From: Rudaea cellulosilytica DSM 22992
GTDB taxonomy: Bacteria; Pseudomonadota; Gammaproteobacteria; Xanthomonadales; Rhodanobacteraceae
Assembly: GCF_000378125.1 (NCBI RefSeq)
Contig: NZ_KB899241.1
Coordinates: forward strand, 1,587,652 to 1,651,651
Direction of reading: 5' to 3'
DNA: 64,000 bases
In this document: positions 21,166 through 29,308 of the stretch, one piece after another
Layout: each line of letters opens with the position of its first letter
How positions within the stretch are numbered: position 1 is the stretch's first letter
Notes under the pieces: model-generated
Told to the model about the DNA's origin: nothing
What the model saw: the letters and a program-made list of their open reading frames with translations, nothing else
Databases searched by the model: none
Translations under genes and position numbers: made by a program

Positions 21166-22335
21166 CTACCAGTCGAGCACGGCGCCGTCTTTCGCACGGA
21201 TGGTCAGCGAGTGCATGACCTCCTGCTTGAACGGATGCTTGGCAGCGGCTTTTTCGTCCACCTCGATGCCGAGGCCTGGCGTCTCGCAGGGCAGCCAGTA
21301 GCCGTTCTTGGTCTGCAGGTCGCTCTTGACCACATCCCAGCGCCACGGCACATCGGTGAGCATGTCTTCCTGGATGAGGAAGTTCGGCGTGGAGAGGGCG
21401 AAGTGCAGCGCGGCCGCGTTGGCGACGGGGCCGAGCGGGTTGTGCGGGGCGACGCCCATTTGATACATCTCGGCCATCGCGGCGATTTTCTTCGCCTCGA
21501 GCAGACCGCCGCAGTGGCAGAGGTCGGGCTGGATGACATGGCAGGCGCGCTGTTCGAACACTTCGCGGAACTGATGGCGGCTGACGAGGCGCTCGCCGGT
21601 GGCGATCGGCACGCGCGTGGACTGGCGCACCTCGAGCAGCGCGGGGACATTCTCCGGCGGCACGGGTTCCTCGCAGAAGTACGGATGGAACTCCTCGATG
21701 GCGTTGATGTACTGGATCGCCATTGCCGGGTAGGTGCGGCCGTGGAAGTCCACCATGATGTCGATGTTGTCGCCCATCGCCTCGCGCAGCGTGCCGAACA
21801 TGTGCGCGAAACGCTTCACGGTGGCCGGGCCTTCGAGCGGCTCGGAATAGGGCACGAACACGACCTTGATCGCGGTGTAGCCGTTGGCCACGCACTGCTG
21901 TGCGAGCTCGATGAGCGGCTCGACCTCGAAGGTTTCGTAGACGGCTTTCATGTTGCCGCCGCCGAGGTGCGTGTACATGCGCACCTTGTCGCGCACCTTG
22001 CCGCCGAGCAGGCGGTAGACGGGCACGCCGAGGTCCTTGCCGGCGATGTCCCACAGCGCCTGCTCGATGGAGGAGATCGCGCTCATGCCGATCACGCCCA
22101 TGCGCCAGAAGCTCTGGCGGTACATCTTCTGGTAGATGTGCTCGATGTTGCGCGGGTCTTCGCCGAGCACCATCTGCTTCATGTCCTCGATCGTGCCGAC
22201 CAGCGAGCGGGTCTTCCACTCGAGCGAGGCTTCGCCCCAGCCGAACAGGCCGGGCACATCCGTTTCGACTTTGGTGAACACCCAGTTGCGCATCTCGGCG
22301 TTCACGACCACGGTTTTGACGTCGGTGATTTTCAT
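21166..22335 (-). CDS. Enolase-superfamily sugar-acid dehydratase (galactonate dehydratase-like)
   Basis: A 389-residue mandelate racemase/muconate lactonizing enzyme-type dehydratase. The capping domain starts MKITDVKTVVVNAEMRNW; the barrel shows metal ligands in VDFHGR (Asp), FCEEPVPPEN (Glu) and GERLVSR (Glu), then QPDLCHCGGLLEAKKIA and APHNPLGPVANAAALH, containing the catalytic His. This pattern matches D-galactonate dehydratase and relatives that convert aldonates to 2-keto-3-deoxy acids. As first gene of the operon with SDR, XylX-like dehydratase and semialdehyde dehydrogenase it probably dehydrates a pentonate, replacing the IlvD-type XylD of Caulobacter. The exact aldonate is not decided by sequence. 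Confidence 0.85.
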   Translation of the reverse strand: MKITDVKTVVVNAEMRNWVFTKVETDVPGLFGWGEASLEWKTRSLVGTIEDMKQMVLGEDPRNIEHIYQKMYRQSFWRMGVIGMSAISSIEQALWDIAGKDLGVPVYRLLGGKVRDKVRMYTHLGGGNMKAVYETFEVEPLIELAQQCVANGYTAIKVVFVPYSEPLEGPATVKRFAHMFGTLREAMGDNIDIMVDFHGRTYPAMAIQYINAIEEFHPYFCEEPVPPENVPALLEVRQSTRVPIATGERLVSRHQFREVFEQRACHVIQPDLCHCGGLLEAKKIAAMAEMYQMGVAPHNPLGPVANAAALHFALSTPNFLIQEDMLTDVPWRWDVVKSDLQTKNGYWLPCETPGLGIEVDEKAAAKHPFKQEVMHSLTIRAKDGAVLDW

Positions 22336-22387
22336 TTTTGAACGAAGTGCAGGGTAGGCTGATATTCGAGAAGCATTTGAAGGATAA

Positions 22388-22448
22388 TTGATATATCAAA
22401 TATCGAAAGTAATATTTTGGATGCAAAGAGCAAAACTTTCAAGTGCTT
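22388..22448 (-). promoter_or_regulatory. Promoter and palindromic operator of the oxidative-pentose operon
   Basis: On the minus strand, AAGCACTTGAA (plus 22438-22448) contains a -35-like TTGAAA (22437-22442). Seventeen bases on is a weak -10, CAAAAT (22414-22419). Then follows the perfect palindrome TTGATATATCAA (22388-22399), about 50 bases before the start codon. The same elements with identical 38-base spacing occur before agaS (32789-32849), which argues for one shared regulator, possibly of GntR or LacI type. Confidence 0.6.
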
Positions 22449-22519
22449 CCAAACGAAGCGCCAGCACAATTTCGACGAAAAGCGGAGTTGCGGCCTGCCG
22501 GCGCCAACAAGCCAAACAG

Positions 22520-22604
22520 GCGCACTGATCTAAGGCGGTGATCTTCTGCCTTAGATCTATGACAGCCGGTGCACGGTGCTTAGTGCGCTACAGATCACCG
22601 CCTT
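22520..22604 (-). other. Structured element with mutually exclusive hairpins
   Basis: GATCTAAGGC (22527-22536) pairs perfectly with GCCTTAGATC (22548-22557). The overlapping AAGGCGGTGATCT (22532-22544) pairs perfectly over 13 bases with AGATCACCGCCTT (22592-22604). GCGCACT (22520-22526) can pair with AGTGCGC (22582-22588). The first two pairings exclude each other, as in attenuators. It lies 46 bases beyond the end of the beta-helix gene on its transcript, with no U run. Confidence 0.6.
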
Positions 22605-22649
22605 GCCGACCTCGTTCATGCGCATGGACGAGATCGGCGGTGCGTTGAC

Positions 22650-23815
22650 CTAGTTGAACTGGAACCAATCGATATTGGCGACGTAGGTATTCGCCGATGC
22701 GACCGCGACGATATACAAGTTGTGCACTCCGCTTACTCCGGATACTGCACACGTTTGATTCGTAAAGGTCGTCCAGTTTCCCGTGCTTGTTGTCGTCAGC
22801 GTTCCGATCAAGGTTCCGGTCGGGCTGTCCAGCCTCAATTGCAGCTGATTGCCGGCATAGGTTGGCCACACCGACATGTTCGCGGTGAACTGCGTGTTGC
22901 CCGTTCCGAAGTCGACATTGTTGTAGGCCATCCATGAGCCATTCACGATGTATGCGACTACCGCTCCGGTGCCTCCGCTTGCGACCTGCACGCTGTTGTA
23001 CGAATTGAAGCTCTCGGCCTGGAAGACGTTGGTGCTTGGTGCCCCATTGTCGAATGTAAAGTAATCAAAATTGGCTATGTACGCACCCGCCGGCGCCGAT
23101 CCGACGATATAAAGGGTATGTACTCCGCTTGCTCCGGTTATCGGGCACCGCTGATTCGTGAAGGTCGACCAGCTGCCTGTGCTTGTCGTTGTCAGCGTTC
23201 CGATCAATGTCCCCGTGGGGCTGTCCAATCTCAACTGGAGCTGGTTTCCGGCATATTGCGGATGCACCGACATATTCGCGACGAACTCGGTGTTGCCTGT
23301 TCCGAAATCGACGTTGTTATAGACCATCTGCGAGCCGTTCTGGATATAGGCGACGATCTGTCCGGAACCACCGCTTACGGTCTGTACACTGGTCTGCGAG
23401 TCATAACTTTCTGCCTCGATCTTGCTCGTGCTCAGGCGATTATTCGAAAAAGTGAACGAATCGATATTGGCGACGTAGGCGCTCGCCGGTGCGGAGCCGA
23501 CGATGTACAGGGTGTGTACGCCCTTGACCCCAGAGACGGCACAGATTTGATTCGTGAAAGTCGACCAACTGCCCGTACTCGTCGTCGTCAGTGTTCCGAT
23601 CAACGTCCCCGTTGGGCTGTCCAATCTCAGCTGGAGCTGATTGCCGGCGTATTGCGGATGCACCGACATATTGGCGATGAACTCGCTGTTGCCGTTTCCG
23701 AAATCGATGCCGGTGTAGGCCATCCACGAGCCGTTCTGGATATTCCCGACGATCGTTCCGGTGCCTCCGCTGAAGTTCTGTACGCTGTTCTGCGAGCTGT
23801 AGCTTTCGGCCTGAA
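22650..23815 (-). repeat. Three tandem CBM6-module repeats, about 390 bp each
   Basis: Three in-frame copies of about 390 bp encode the C-terminal CBM6-like modules. Each contains NMSV-P-YAGNQLQLRLDS and PTGTLIGTLTTTSTG, with only scattered changes. Such close copies within one gene are prone to unequal recombination, so module number may differ between strains. Confidence 0.85.
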
Positions 23816-26800
23816 TCGTGTTCGTGCTCGGCGTCGGCGTCGGCCCGATATAAAACCAACTCAAATCAAACAAACCCTGACTATCCAGCAGCCTGATCGT
23901 CTGCGTTCCAGCGCTCAACGTCACCGTGTCGGTCACCGTCGCCCAGGTGTCCCAACCGCCGGTGGCCGGAAGCGAGGTCGTCTTCTGGGTGACTCCATTA
24001 ACCTGCAGTTGCACCTGGCCGCTGTAGCCCGAGGCAATGCCAACCCGGTACTGCAGCGTATAAGTCCCGGCTTGGGTCACATTGACGGCGTAATCGAGCC
24101 GGGAACCGAGGGCGTCCCAACCGATATATGACGTACCTTCGCTGGACGTCAGCGATGCCCCGATGCCCCACATAGTGTTGTAGTTGATCGCAGCGATCGT
24201 TCCCGGCAGTTGCTGTACCAGCGGCTGCACCGTAAGCGAGGGCGGCGGCGGCGCCGATGCTCCACCGTAAATGTAAAACTGGTCGAAGTAGCTGTCCGCG
24301 TTGGAGCTTGGGGAGCCCAGCGCCACGTAGTTGAAGGACAGTCCGGTACCGCTGATGGTTTTGACCAGGGTGTTGTCGACATACAATTTCACCGAGGTGG
24401 AATCGGTATAGTCGAACCTCAAGTTGTGCCAACCCGTTGCTCTGCGAAGACTGGTAGCGGTGGATGTTCCGCCAACGTTGACGACATAGTAGCCACCGCT
24501 GACGCCTGCGTTCACGCCCATCGAAACGATTCCGGCAGCCGTACCATTGTCTACTCGCGCAGAAGTGGCCCCCGTCGCCGTTAACCCATGCCCGGTATCG
24601 TAGGTCACAAGCTGAGGCGTATCTCTGTCAAAGAAATCCACGGAGACGACTTTGTTGAGGTTGTTCGGGAAACTGCGATACAGGATGGCCTTCGCCGTTC
24701 CTGCGCCACTTAGATCCAGCGCCGCGGTGCCATGGAACGGGCTTTCCGACATGTATTCCTTGCTGATCGTCGGCAGCATTCCGCTGTAGGACCACTTGGT
24801 CAGATCCAGGCCGCTTTCGAAGTCGTCCGAGAAATAAATGTTCGACGGCGGCGTAACCGTCGTATTGGTGATCGCACCTGCGTATGCCGCCGGGAATGTC
24901 GAAGCGTTTACGCCGATGTTTGCATAATCCATATTCGAATCGACAAATCCGTCAAGTCCATCTGCCGGACTCACGAAATTGAACGTCGTGTTGCTGCTGC
25001 TAACACCGAGCCCCTCGACATTATATTGGGCCGCGTTCACCGTCTTGATATTGGAGTACTGAGCACCACCCGGCCCCAAATCATTGTTGATATTGTTCGG
25101 TGTAATACCGGTCATCGTGGGAATGGCGGCCGATTTTTCCACGATGATCTGATCAAGATAGTTGGGTAATGGGGTCCCCGACGAATAAAGGAATCCGCAG
25201 AATATGCCGCCGTCATCGCCGCCATCCTGCTGGAGATTGTGCAGATAGATATGCGAGAAATGGTTGCCGTGGGTGTATTCGTCGCGCGAATTGCTATAAC
25301 CCGACCTGTTCCAGCCCGGAACATCGGAACCCATCAAGCTGATCCCGCGCCGTGGCGAGTTGTACGCATCGATATGCGACACGGTATTGGCAGTCGCACC
25401 GGTGACGCCGATGGGATACGCGTACAGATTGAACTGCCCCACGTCGTGAATGACGAGGTTATCGACAAGGTTGTTGTTGGTGAAGCTGACTGCCTGCGAC
25501 GTTCCGTCGACCCCGGGGAAACCGCCCTCGATATCGACGCCGACGTGACCCGTATATTCGATTAGCGAATTGCTGATGGTGTTGTAACTGGCGCCAAGTC
25601 CCAGCTCAACGCCAATCATGCCCGCGTTTTTTATATGGGAATTGGTGACCGTAATGTATTGAGCGTAAGTGATATTTACCACGCCCGATTGAAACTGCGG
25701 ACGATCGCTCGAGCCGGCATATATCGGGTTGGTCGAATTGGTGGCGTAACTGGGGAGTGGGTAACCCGTTCCCTCTCCAGGGTAGGCGAGCCATGGCCAA
25801 CCACTGCAGTAATAATCCGGGTAGCTCGTGTCGCCAAACTGGAGCCCGTCGAAGACGATATTGTGAACGGGCGTGATGACGGTGCTGTCACCGGTACCGG
25901 TTCTTTGACCCGCAAGCGTGATGACCTGCTGCGTGGTCGGAACGATAATATTCTGCAGCGCTAAATTTGTTTCGTTCGCCTTGGGATAATAGTAAAGATC
26001 GTAGGTGACCCGATTGAAGTAGAACTCTCCGGGCGTGTCCAAATACGCCAGATTGCCTTGCAAGTAGTATCTGGAACCGCCGCCAATCCAATAAAGCGGA
26101 GCAAAATCTCCCACATTGTTCGGATTGAATGTCAGCGTCCTTGATGTCGTGTTGATGCTCGTCACCGGCAGCGTATCGCTGTCCCAGGAACGGCCAGCAC
26201 CGATGTCGTTCGTTACGATCTGTACGCTGAGATCTCCTCTCGTCTGTGCATTCGCCAGCTGGCTCGCGAAGACGTTCGACGCGTCCGCAGAGTTATAGAC
26301 CATGCTGATGTAGGTGCCGGAACTCGAACCCATCGGGTTGTCGAAAAGCGTCGACGGATAGCCAGGGTATTTGTTCGAATTCAGCGTCCTTGCCTGAGTC
26401 GCCCTCGCATCGTTGACGTAAAGGGTATTGACGCCGAACACGCCGTTCGCATTGAGCGGCAACGGGCCGGAAGTTGCCGGGAGTCCGGCGGGAAATGTCG
26501 CGTTTAGTTGAGCCAGCAAATTGGTCTTGTACACGGTGCCGACGAGGGTTTGCTGCATATCCGAATCCGGATTTGCCGCGTTGGTCGATGCCTGTACCAG
26601 CGACCAGGTGGAGTTGACCTGCACGCCACCCACGAATACAGCGCTGCCGATCGCGCCGGAATTTTTATAGTAAATGTTATAGCCGTTCGTACCAGAATCG
26701 GCCACGCTGAAGCTGATCGTGCTGGGCACATAATAAGTGCCTGGGGCGATATACACGTAAATATCGCCCGTCATGCTGCCGTTGTTGGCCCTGACGATGT

Positions 26801-26996
26801 CGCGGGCTTTCGCGAGCGTGGCAAACGGAAGCGCTTGCGTACCCGGGTTGCTGTCGCTACCGCTCGGAGATATGTAAAAAGTCGCTTGTACGGTCGCCTG
26901 CGCCGCGGTCGAAAAGCCCGTTGCGGCCAGTGCCAGCAACATCATCGCGTTCAAGATCGGAGATGGTCTTTTTAGCCCATCGCATTTCGTAGTCAC
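22650..26996 (-). CDS. Giant secreted right-handed beta-helix protein with LamG-like and four CBM modules
   Basis: A 1448-residue exported protein. Order: signal peptide (to about residue 35), parallel beta-helix core (about 36-725) beginning ATFYISPSGSDSNPGTQ and containing LYVNDARATQAR, LDTPGEFYFNRVTYDLYYYP, FDGLQFGDT and QQDGGDDGGIF, a LamG-like domain (about 725-930), a CBM35/CBM6-like module (about 935-1060) and three near-identical CBM6-like modules. The core resembles GH141-type glycosidases (xylanase or alpha-L-fucosidase), a tentative call from memory. The GTG at 26996 is preferred over the ATG two codons earlier, which almost touches GGGAGGG; the paralogues at 42633 and 47140 have that site seven to eight bases off. 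The gene looks less GC-rich than its neighbours. It is divergent from the IclR gene. Confidence 0.85.
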   Translation of the reverse strand: MTTKCDGLKRPSPILNAMMLLALAATGFSTAAQATVQATFYISPSGSDSNPGTQALPFATLAKARDIVRANNGSMTGDIYVYIAPGTYYVPSTISFSVADSGTNGYNIYYKNSGAIGSAVFVGGVQVNSTWSLVQASTNAANPDSDMQQTLVGTVYKTNLLAQLNATFPAGLPATSGPLPLNANGVFGVNTLYVNDARATQARTLNSNKYPGYPSTLFDNPMGSSSGTYISMVYNSADASNVFASQLANAQTRGDLSVQIVTNDIGAGRSWDSDTLPVTSINTTSRTLTFNPNNVGDFAPLYWIGGGSRYYLQGNLAYLDTPGEFYFNRVTYDLYYYPKANETNLALQNIIVPTTQQVITLAGQRTGTGDSTVITPVHNIVFDGLQFGDTSYPDYYCSGWPWLAYPGEGTGYPLPSYATNSTNPIYAGSSDRPQFQSGVVNITYAQYITVTNSHIKNAGMIGVELGLGASYNTISNSLIEYTGHVGVDIEGGFPGVDGTSQAVSFTNNNLVDNLVIHDVGQFNLYAYPIGVTGATANTVSHIDAYNSPRRGISLMGSDVPGWNRSGYSNSRDEYTHGNHFSHIYLHNLQQDGGDDGGIFCGFLYSSGTPLPNYLDQIIVEKSAAIPTMTGITPNNINNDLGPGGAQYSNIKTVNAAQYNVEGLGVSSSNTTFNFVSPADGLDGFVDSNMDYANIGVNASTFPAAYAGAITNTTVTPPSNIYFSDDFESGLDLTKWSYSGMLPTISKEYMSESPFHGTAALDLSGAGTAKAILYRSFPNNLNKVVSVDFFDRDTPQLVTYDTGHGLTATGATSARVDNGTAAGIVSMGVNAGVSGGYYVVNVGGTSTATSLRRATGWHNLRFDYTDSTSVKLYVDNTLVKTISGTGLSFNYVALGSPSSNADSYFDQFYIYGGASAPPPPSLTVQPLVQQLPGTIAAINYNTMWGIGASLTSSEGTSYIGWDALGSRLDYAVNVTQAGTYTLQYRVGIASGYSGQVQLQVNGVTQKTTSLPATGGWDTWATVTDTVTLSAGTQTIRLLDSQGLFDLSWFYIGPTPTPSTNTIQAESYSSQNSVQNFSGGTGTIVGNIQNGSWMAYTGIDFGNGNSEFIANMSVHPQYAGNQLQLRLDSPTGTLIGTLTTTSTGSWSTFTNQICAVSGVKGVHTLYIVGSAPASAYVANIDSFTFSNNRLSTSKIEAESYDSQTSVQTVSGGSGQIVAYIQNGSQMVYNNVDFGTGNTEFVANMSVHPQYAGNQLQLRLDSPTGTLIGTLTTTSTGSWSTFTNQRCPITGASGVHTLYIVGSAPAGAYIANFDYFTFDNGAPSTNVFQAESFNSYNSVQVASGGTGAVVAYIVNGSWMAYNNVDFGTGNTQFTANMSVWPTYAGNQLQLRLDSPTGTLIGTLTTTSTGNWTTFTNQTCAVSGVSGVHNLYIVAVASANTYVANIDWFQFN

Positions 26997-27167
26997 AATC
27001 ATCCCTCCCAGGACTATTCATGTGTTTTAGGGGTGCGCCTTCAGCAAGGTGGAACCTTGCCCCTGAAAGCAACTCGCCTCCATGATTGCGTCGTGTTATT
27101 GCGGCCTGCGCTGCTTGCGCGCCGTAGTTATGTTTTGGCCGCGCCGAAGATAGCGCCGAGAAGCGCA

Positions 27168-27200
27168 ATGTTGACAAAAAAGTCAAATATGTTGACATTA
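27168..27200 (+). promoter_or_regulatory. Repeated TGTTGACA sites before the IclR gene
   Basis: ATGTTGACA occurs at 27168-27176 and again at 27189-27197, 21 bases apart (two helix turns), and TTGAC/GTCAA (27171-27175, 27182-27186) form an inverted repeat. The 18-base stretch 27183-27200 matches 37139-37156 at the TonB-receptor promoter in 16 positions. Likely the binding site of the IclR protein itself; TTGACA could also act as a -35. Confidence 0.5.
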
Positions 27201-27204
27201 GGTG

Positions 27205-27921
27205 ATGCCACAGCAACAGACAGTCGCTCGATCATCGCGCCAGCTCGCCACGTCGCTGTTCAAGGCGCTGGACATTCTTTCCGCGGTCGCACTGAACCCG
27301 CGCGGCGTGACCATGGCTGAACTGACTCGGGCGTTATCCCTGCCTCGCACGACGATCTTGCGCATACTCCAATCGTTGGAGGTCTATGGCCTCATCGAGC
27401 ACGAGAACCATGCATTTCGCGTGACTCCTCGGTTCCACGCCTGGACATCGGCCGACCCATTCGCTGAGCTGCGCCAACGCATGCGTCCGCGTCTGGAGCG
27501 ACTGTCCCGCGAATTCCGGGAATTGATCGTCCTCGGCGTCGCCGAAGGCAACCGACTGCGCCACGTGGACTACGTCGAATGGGAGCATCAGGTGGTCGTG
27601 CGGCCTGGGCTGGCGCAGCGCTATCCGCTGCATCGATCCGCGATGGGCAAGCTGCTCCTGAGTCAGCGACCGGACCTCTGCGTACGACTAGCCAGTGACG
27701 GACGGCTGAGCAAGGAAATCGCGCAAGCTCACGAAACGGGGCACGCATGGAATCGCGAGGAAACCGAGCGCGGCATCATCGCCGTGGCCGCGTGGGCGGA
27801 ACCGGTCTCGCCGCTCTCGTCGATGATTTCGGTCAGCTGGCCAACGTCCCGCTTCAGTGAGCGCAAAGCCGCGCAGGCGTTGCGTGCGATCGTGGCTGGG
27901 GCGACTGGACAACGGTATTGA
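27205..27921 (+). CDS. IclR family transcriptional regulator
   Basis: A 238-residue IclR regulator. The N-terminal winged helix is seen in LFKALDILSAVALNPRGVTMAELTRALSLPRTTILRILQSLE (residues about 19-60), with the effector domain after about residue 75 (LIVLGVAEGNRLRHVDYVEW, PLHRSAMGKLLLSQ, GIIAVAAWAEPV). The start is ATG at 27205 or the GTG just before it; the ribosome site is weak (AGG too close), so translation may be low or partly leaderless. It is divergent from the giant beta-helix gene, with direct repeats in the shared region, so it probably controls that gene and itself in response to a sugar or sugar acid. Confidence 0.88.
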   Translation: MPQQQTVARSSRQLATSLFKALDILSAVALNPRGVTMAELTRALSLPRTTILRILQSLEVYGLIEHENHAFRVTPRFHAWTSADPFAELRQRMRPRLERLSREFRELIVLGVAEGNRLRHVDYVEWEHQVVVRPGLAQRYPLHRSAMGKLLLSQRPDLCVRLASDGRLSKEIAQAHETGHAWNREETERGIIAVAAWAEPVSPLSSMISVSWPTSRFSERKAAQALRAIVAGATGQRY

Positions 27922-28024
27922 TCTGTTGGGAAAGGCCTGGGCAAATCCCTCCTGGATTTGTCAGCCCGCGTCGAACCGGTACATGCCCGGACTCGACTAT
28001 GCCGAATAAAAAGGTTCTACACGC

Positions 28025-29299
28025 TCATTTTTCCGACGTGCTTGAAGAGGCCAAATGGCCTTTTGCCGCGAAGTACCAGATGTACAGATAACAGGGCACC
28101 ATCAACGCGGCGAACACGACTTGGAAATCGAACGTCTGTCGCAGCACCGCAAAAAGTTGCGGAATCAGTGCGCCACCGACGATGCCCATGATCAAAAGGG
28201 CTGCCCCACGTTCGATAAGCCGCCCGAGGCCATGCACGGCGAGGGGGAAAATGGCCGGCCACATCATGGCATTGGCAAAGCCCAGCGCGGCTACGAAACC
28301 CACCGACAGATATCCTTTGGTGAGGAATGCGCCGAGCGTGAGCAGTACTCCGAGAATCGCCGACCCGGCCAGGTATCGGTCCTGCGATACGAAGCGCGGG
28401 ATGGCCACAAATCCGGTGACATAGCCGAGCAACATGCAGCCGAGCGTCAGCGAGGTAAAAAATTTCGCCTCGTCGAGCGGAATGTTGAAGCTGCGGCCGT
28501 AGGTGCCGATCGCGTCGCCGGCCATCACCTCGGCGCCGACGTAGACGAAGATCGCCAGCGCGCCAAGCCATACATGCGGGTATTGCCAGAGCGTTTTCTC
28601 TTGCGCGCCGGATGCAGCGCTTGAGCCATTGTGCTCGGCGCGCACATCGGGCAACGGCGAGAGCAGAATGCCGACACCGAGCAACGCAAGCATGCCGGCC
28701 ATCGCCAGATACGGCAGATGGATGCTCGCGGCGAACGTGTCGAGCAGTTGCTCCTTGCCCGCGGCATCGGCGGCAGCGACTTTGGTGGCAATATCACCCA
28801 TGCCGTGCAACACCAGCGTGCCGAGCAGGATCGGCGCTGCGATGCCGGCGATCTTGTTGCAGATGCCCATGATCGCGATGCGTTGCGCCGCGCTCTCGAT
28901 CGGCCCCAGGATGCTGATGTAGGGATTGGCTGCGGTCTGCAGCACCGCAAGTCCCGCGCCGATCACGAACAGGCCGGCGAGTGCGCCCGGATACCAGCGC
29001 CGCGTGCAGAATTCGCCGAACAGAATCGCGCCGCCCGCCATGATCCACAACGCCGTCGCCATGCCTCGCTTCATCCCGGTGCGATCGAGCAGCCACGACG
29101 CCGGCAGCGCCCAGCAGAAATACGAAAGATAAAAGACGAAGGTCACGAGAAATGCGTTCACCAGATTGAGGTCGAACGCGAGCTGCACGAACGAAATCAG
29201 CGGGCCGTTGATCCAGGTGAACCAGCCCATGATGAAAAACAGTCCGCCGATGATGGCGATCGAGGTGCTCGGATTTTGCTGAATACCGCCCGCCTTCAT
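28025..29299 (-). CDS. FHS-family MFS sugar transporter
   Basis: A 424-residue, 12-helix transporter of the fucose/glucose/galactose:H+ symporter (FHS) family. Signatures: GGLFFIMGWFTWINGPLI in helix 1, YFCWALPASWLLDRTGMKRGM, LAVLQTAANPYISILGP and IMGICNKIAGIAAPILLG. Relatives carry N-acetylglucosamine or galactose. As last gene of the leftward AgaS-PfkB-KbaZ set (gap of nine bases to KbaZ), it most likely imports the amino sugar or hexose used by those enzymes. The ATG at 29299 is preceded by GGAA at acceptable spacing. It is convergent with the IclR gene. Confidence 0.85.
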   Translation of the reverse strand: MKAGGIQQNPSTSIAIIGGLFFIMGWFTWINGPLISFVQLAFDLNLVNAFLVTFVFYLSYFCWALPASWLLDRTGMKRGMATALWIMAGGAILFGEFCTRRWYPGALAGLFVIGAGLAVLQTAANPYISILGPIESAAQRIAIMGICNKIAGIAAPILLGTLVLHGMGDIATKVAAADAAGKEQLLDTFAASIHLPYLAMAGMLALLGVGILLSPLPDVRAEHNGSSAASGAQEKTLWQYPHVWLGALAIFVYVGAEVMAGDAIGTYGRSFNIPLDEAKFFTSLTLGCMLLGYVTGFVAIPRFVSQDRYLAGSAILGVLLTLGAFLTKGYLSVGFVAALGFANAMMWPAIFPLAVHGLGRLIERGAALLIMGIVGGALIPQLFAVLRQTFDFQVVFAALMVPCYLYIWYFAAKGHLASSSTSEK

Positions 29300-29308
29300 T
29301 TCCGTTCC

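Larger units (their letters stand above)
22336..22649. other. Intergenic region: operon promoter and a structured 3' element
   Basis: The half near the dehydratase gene (22388-22448) holds an AT-rich promoter with a 12-base palindrome described separately. The half near the beta-helix gene (22520-22604) holds overlapping inverted repeats, also described separately. No coding sequence is supported. Confidence 0.7.

Noticed and set aside
20363-22426. 687-codon leftward frame merging the SDR with out-of-frame dehydratase sequence
   Set aside because: Only the part from 21148 on is SDR; the rest is a different frame of the dehydratase gene.
27942-27960. CAAATCC/GGATTTG hairpin after the IclR gene
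   Set aside because: Seven pairs without a T tract; too weak to call a terminator.
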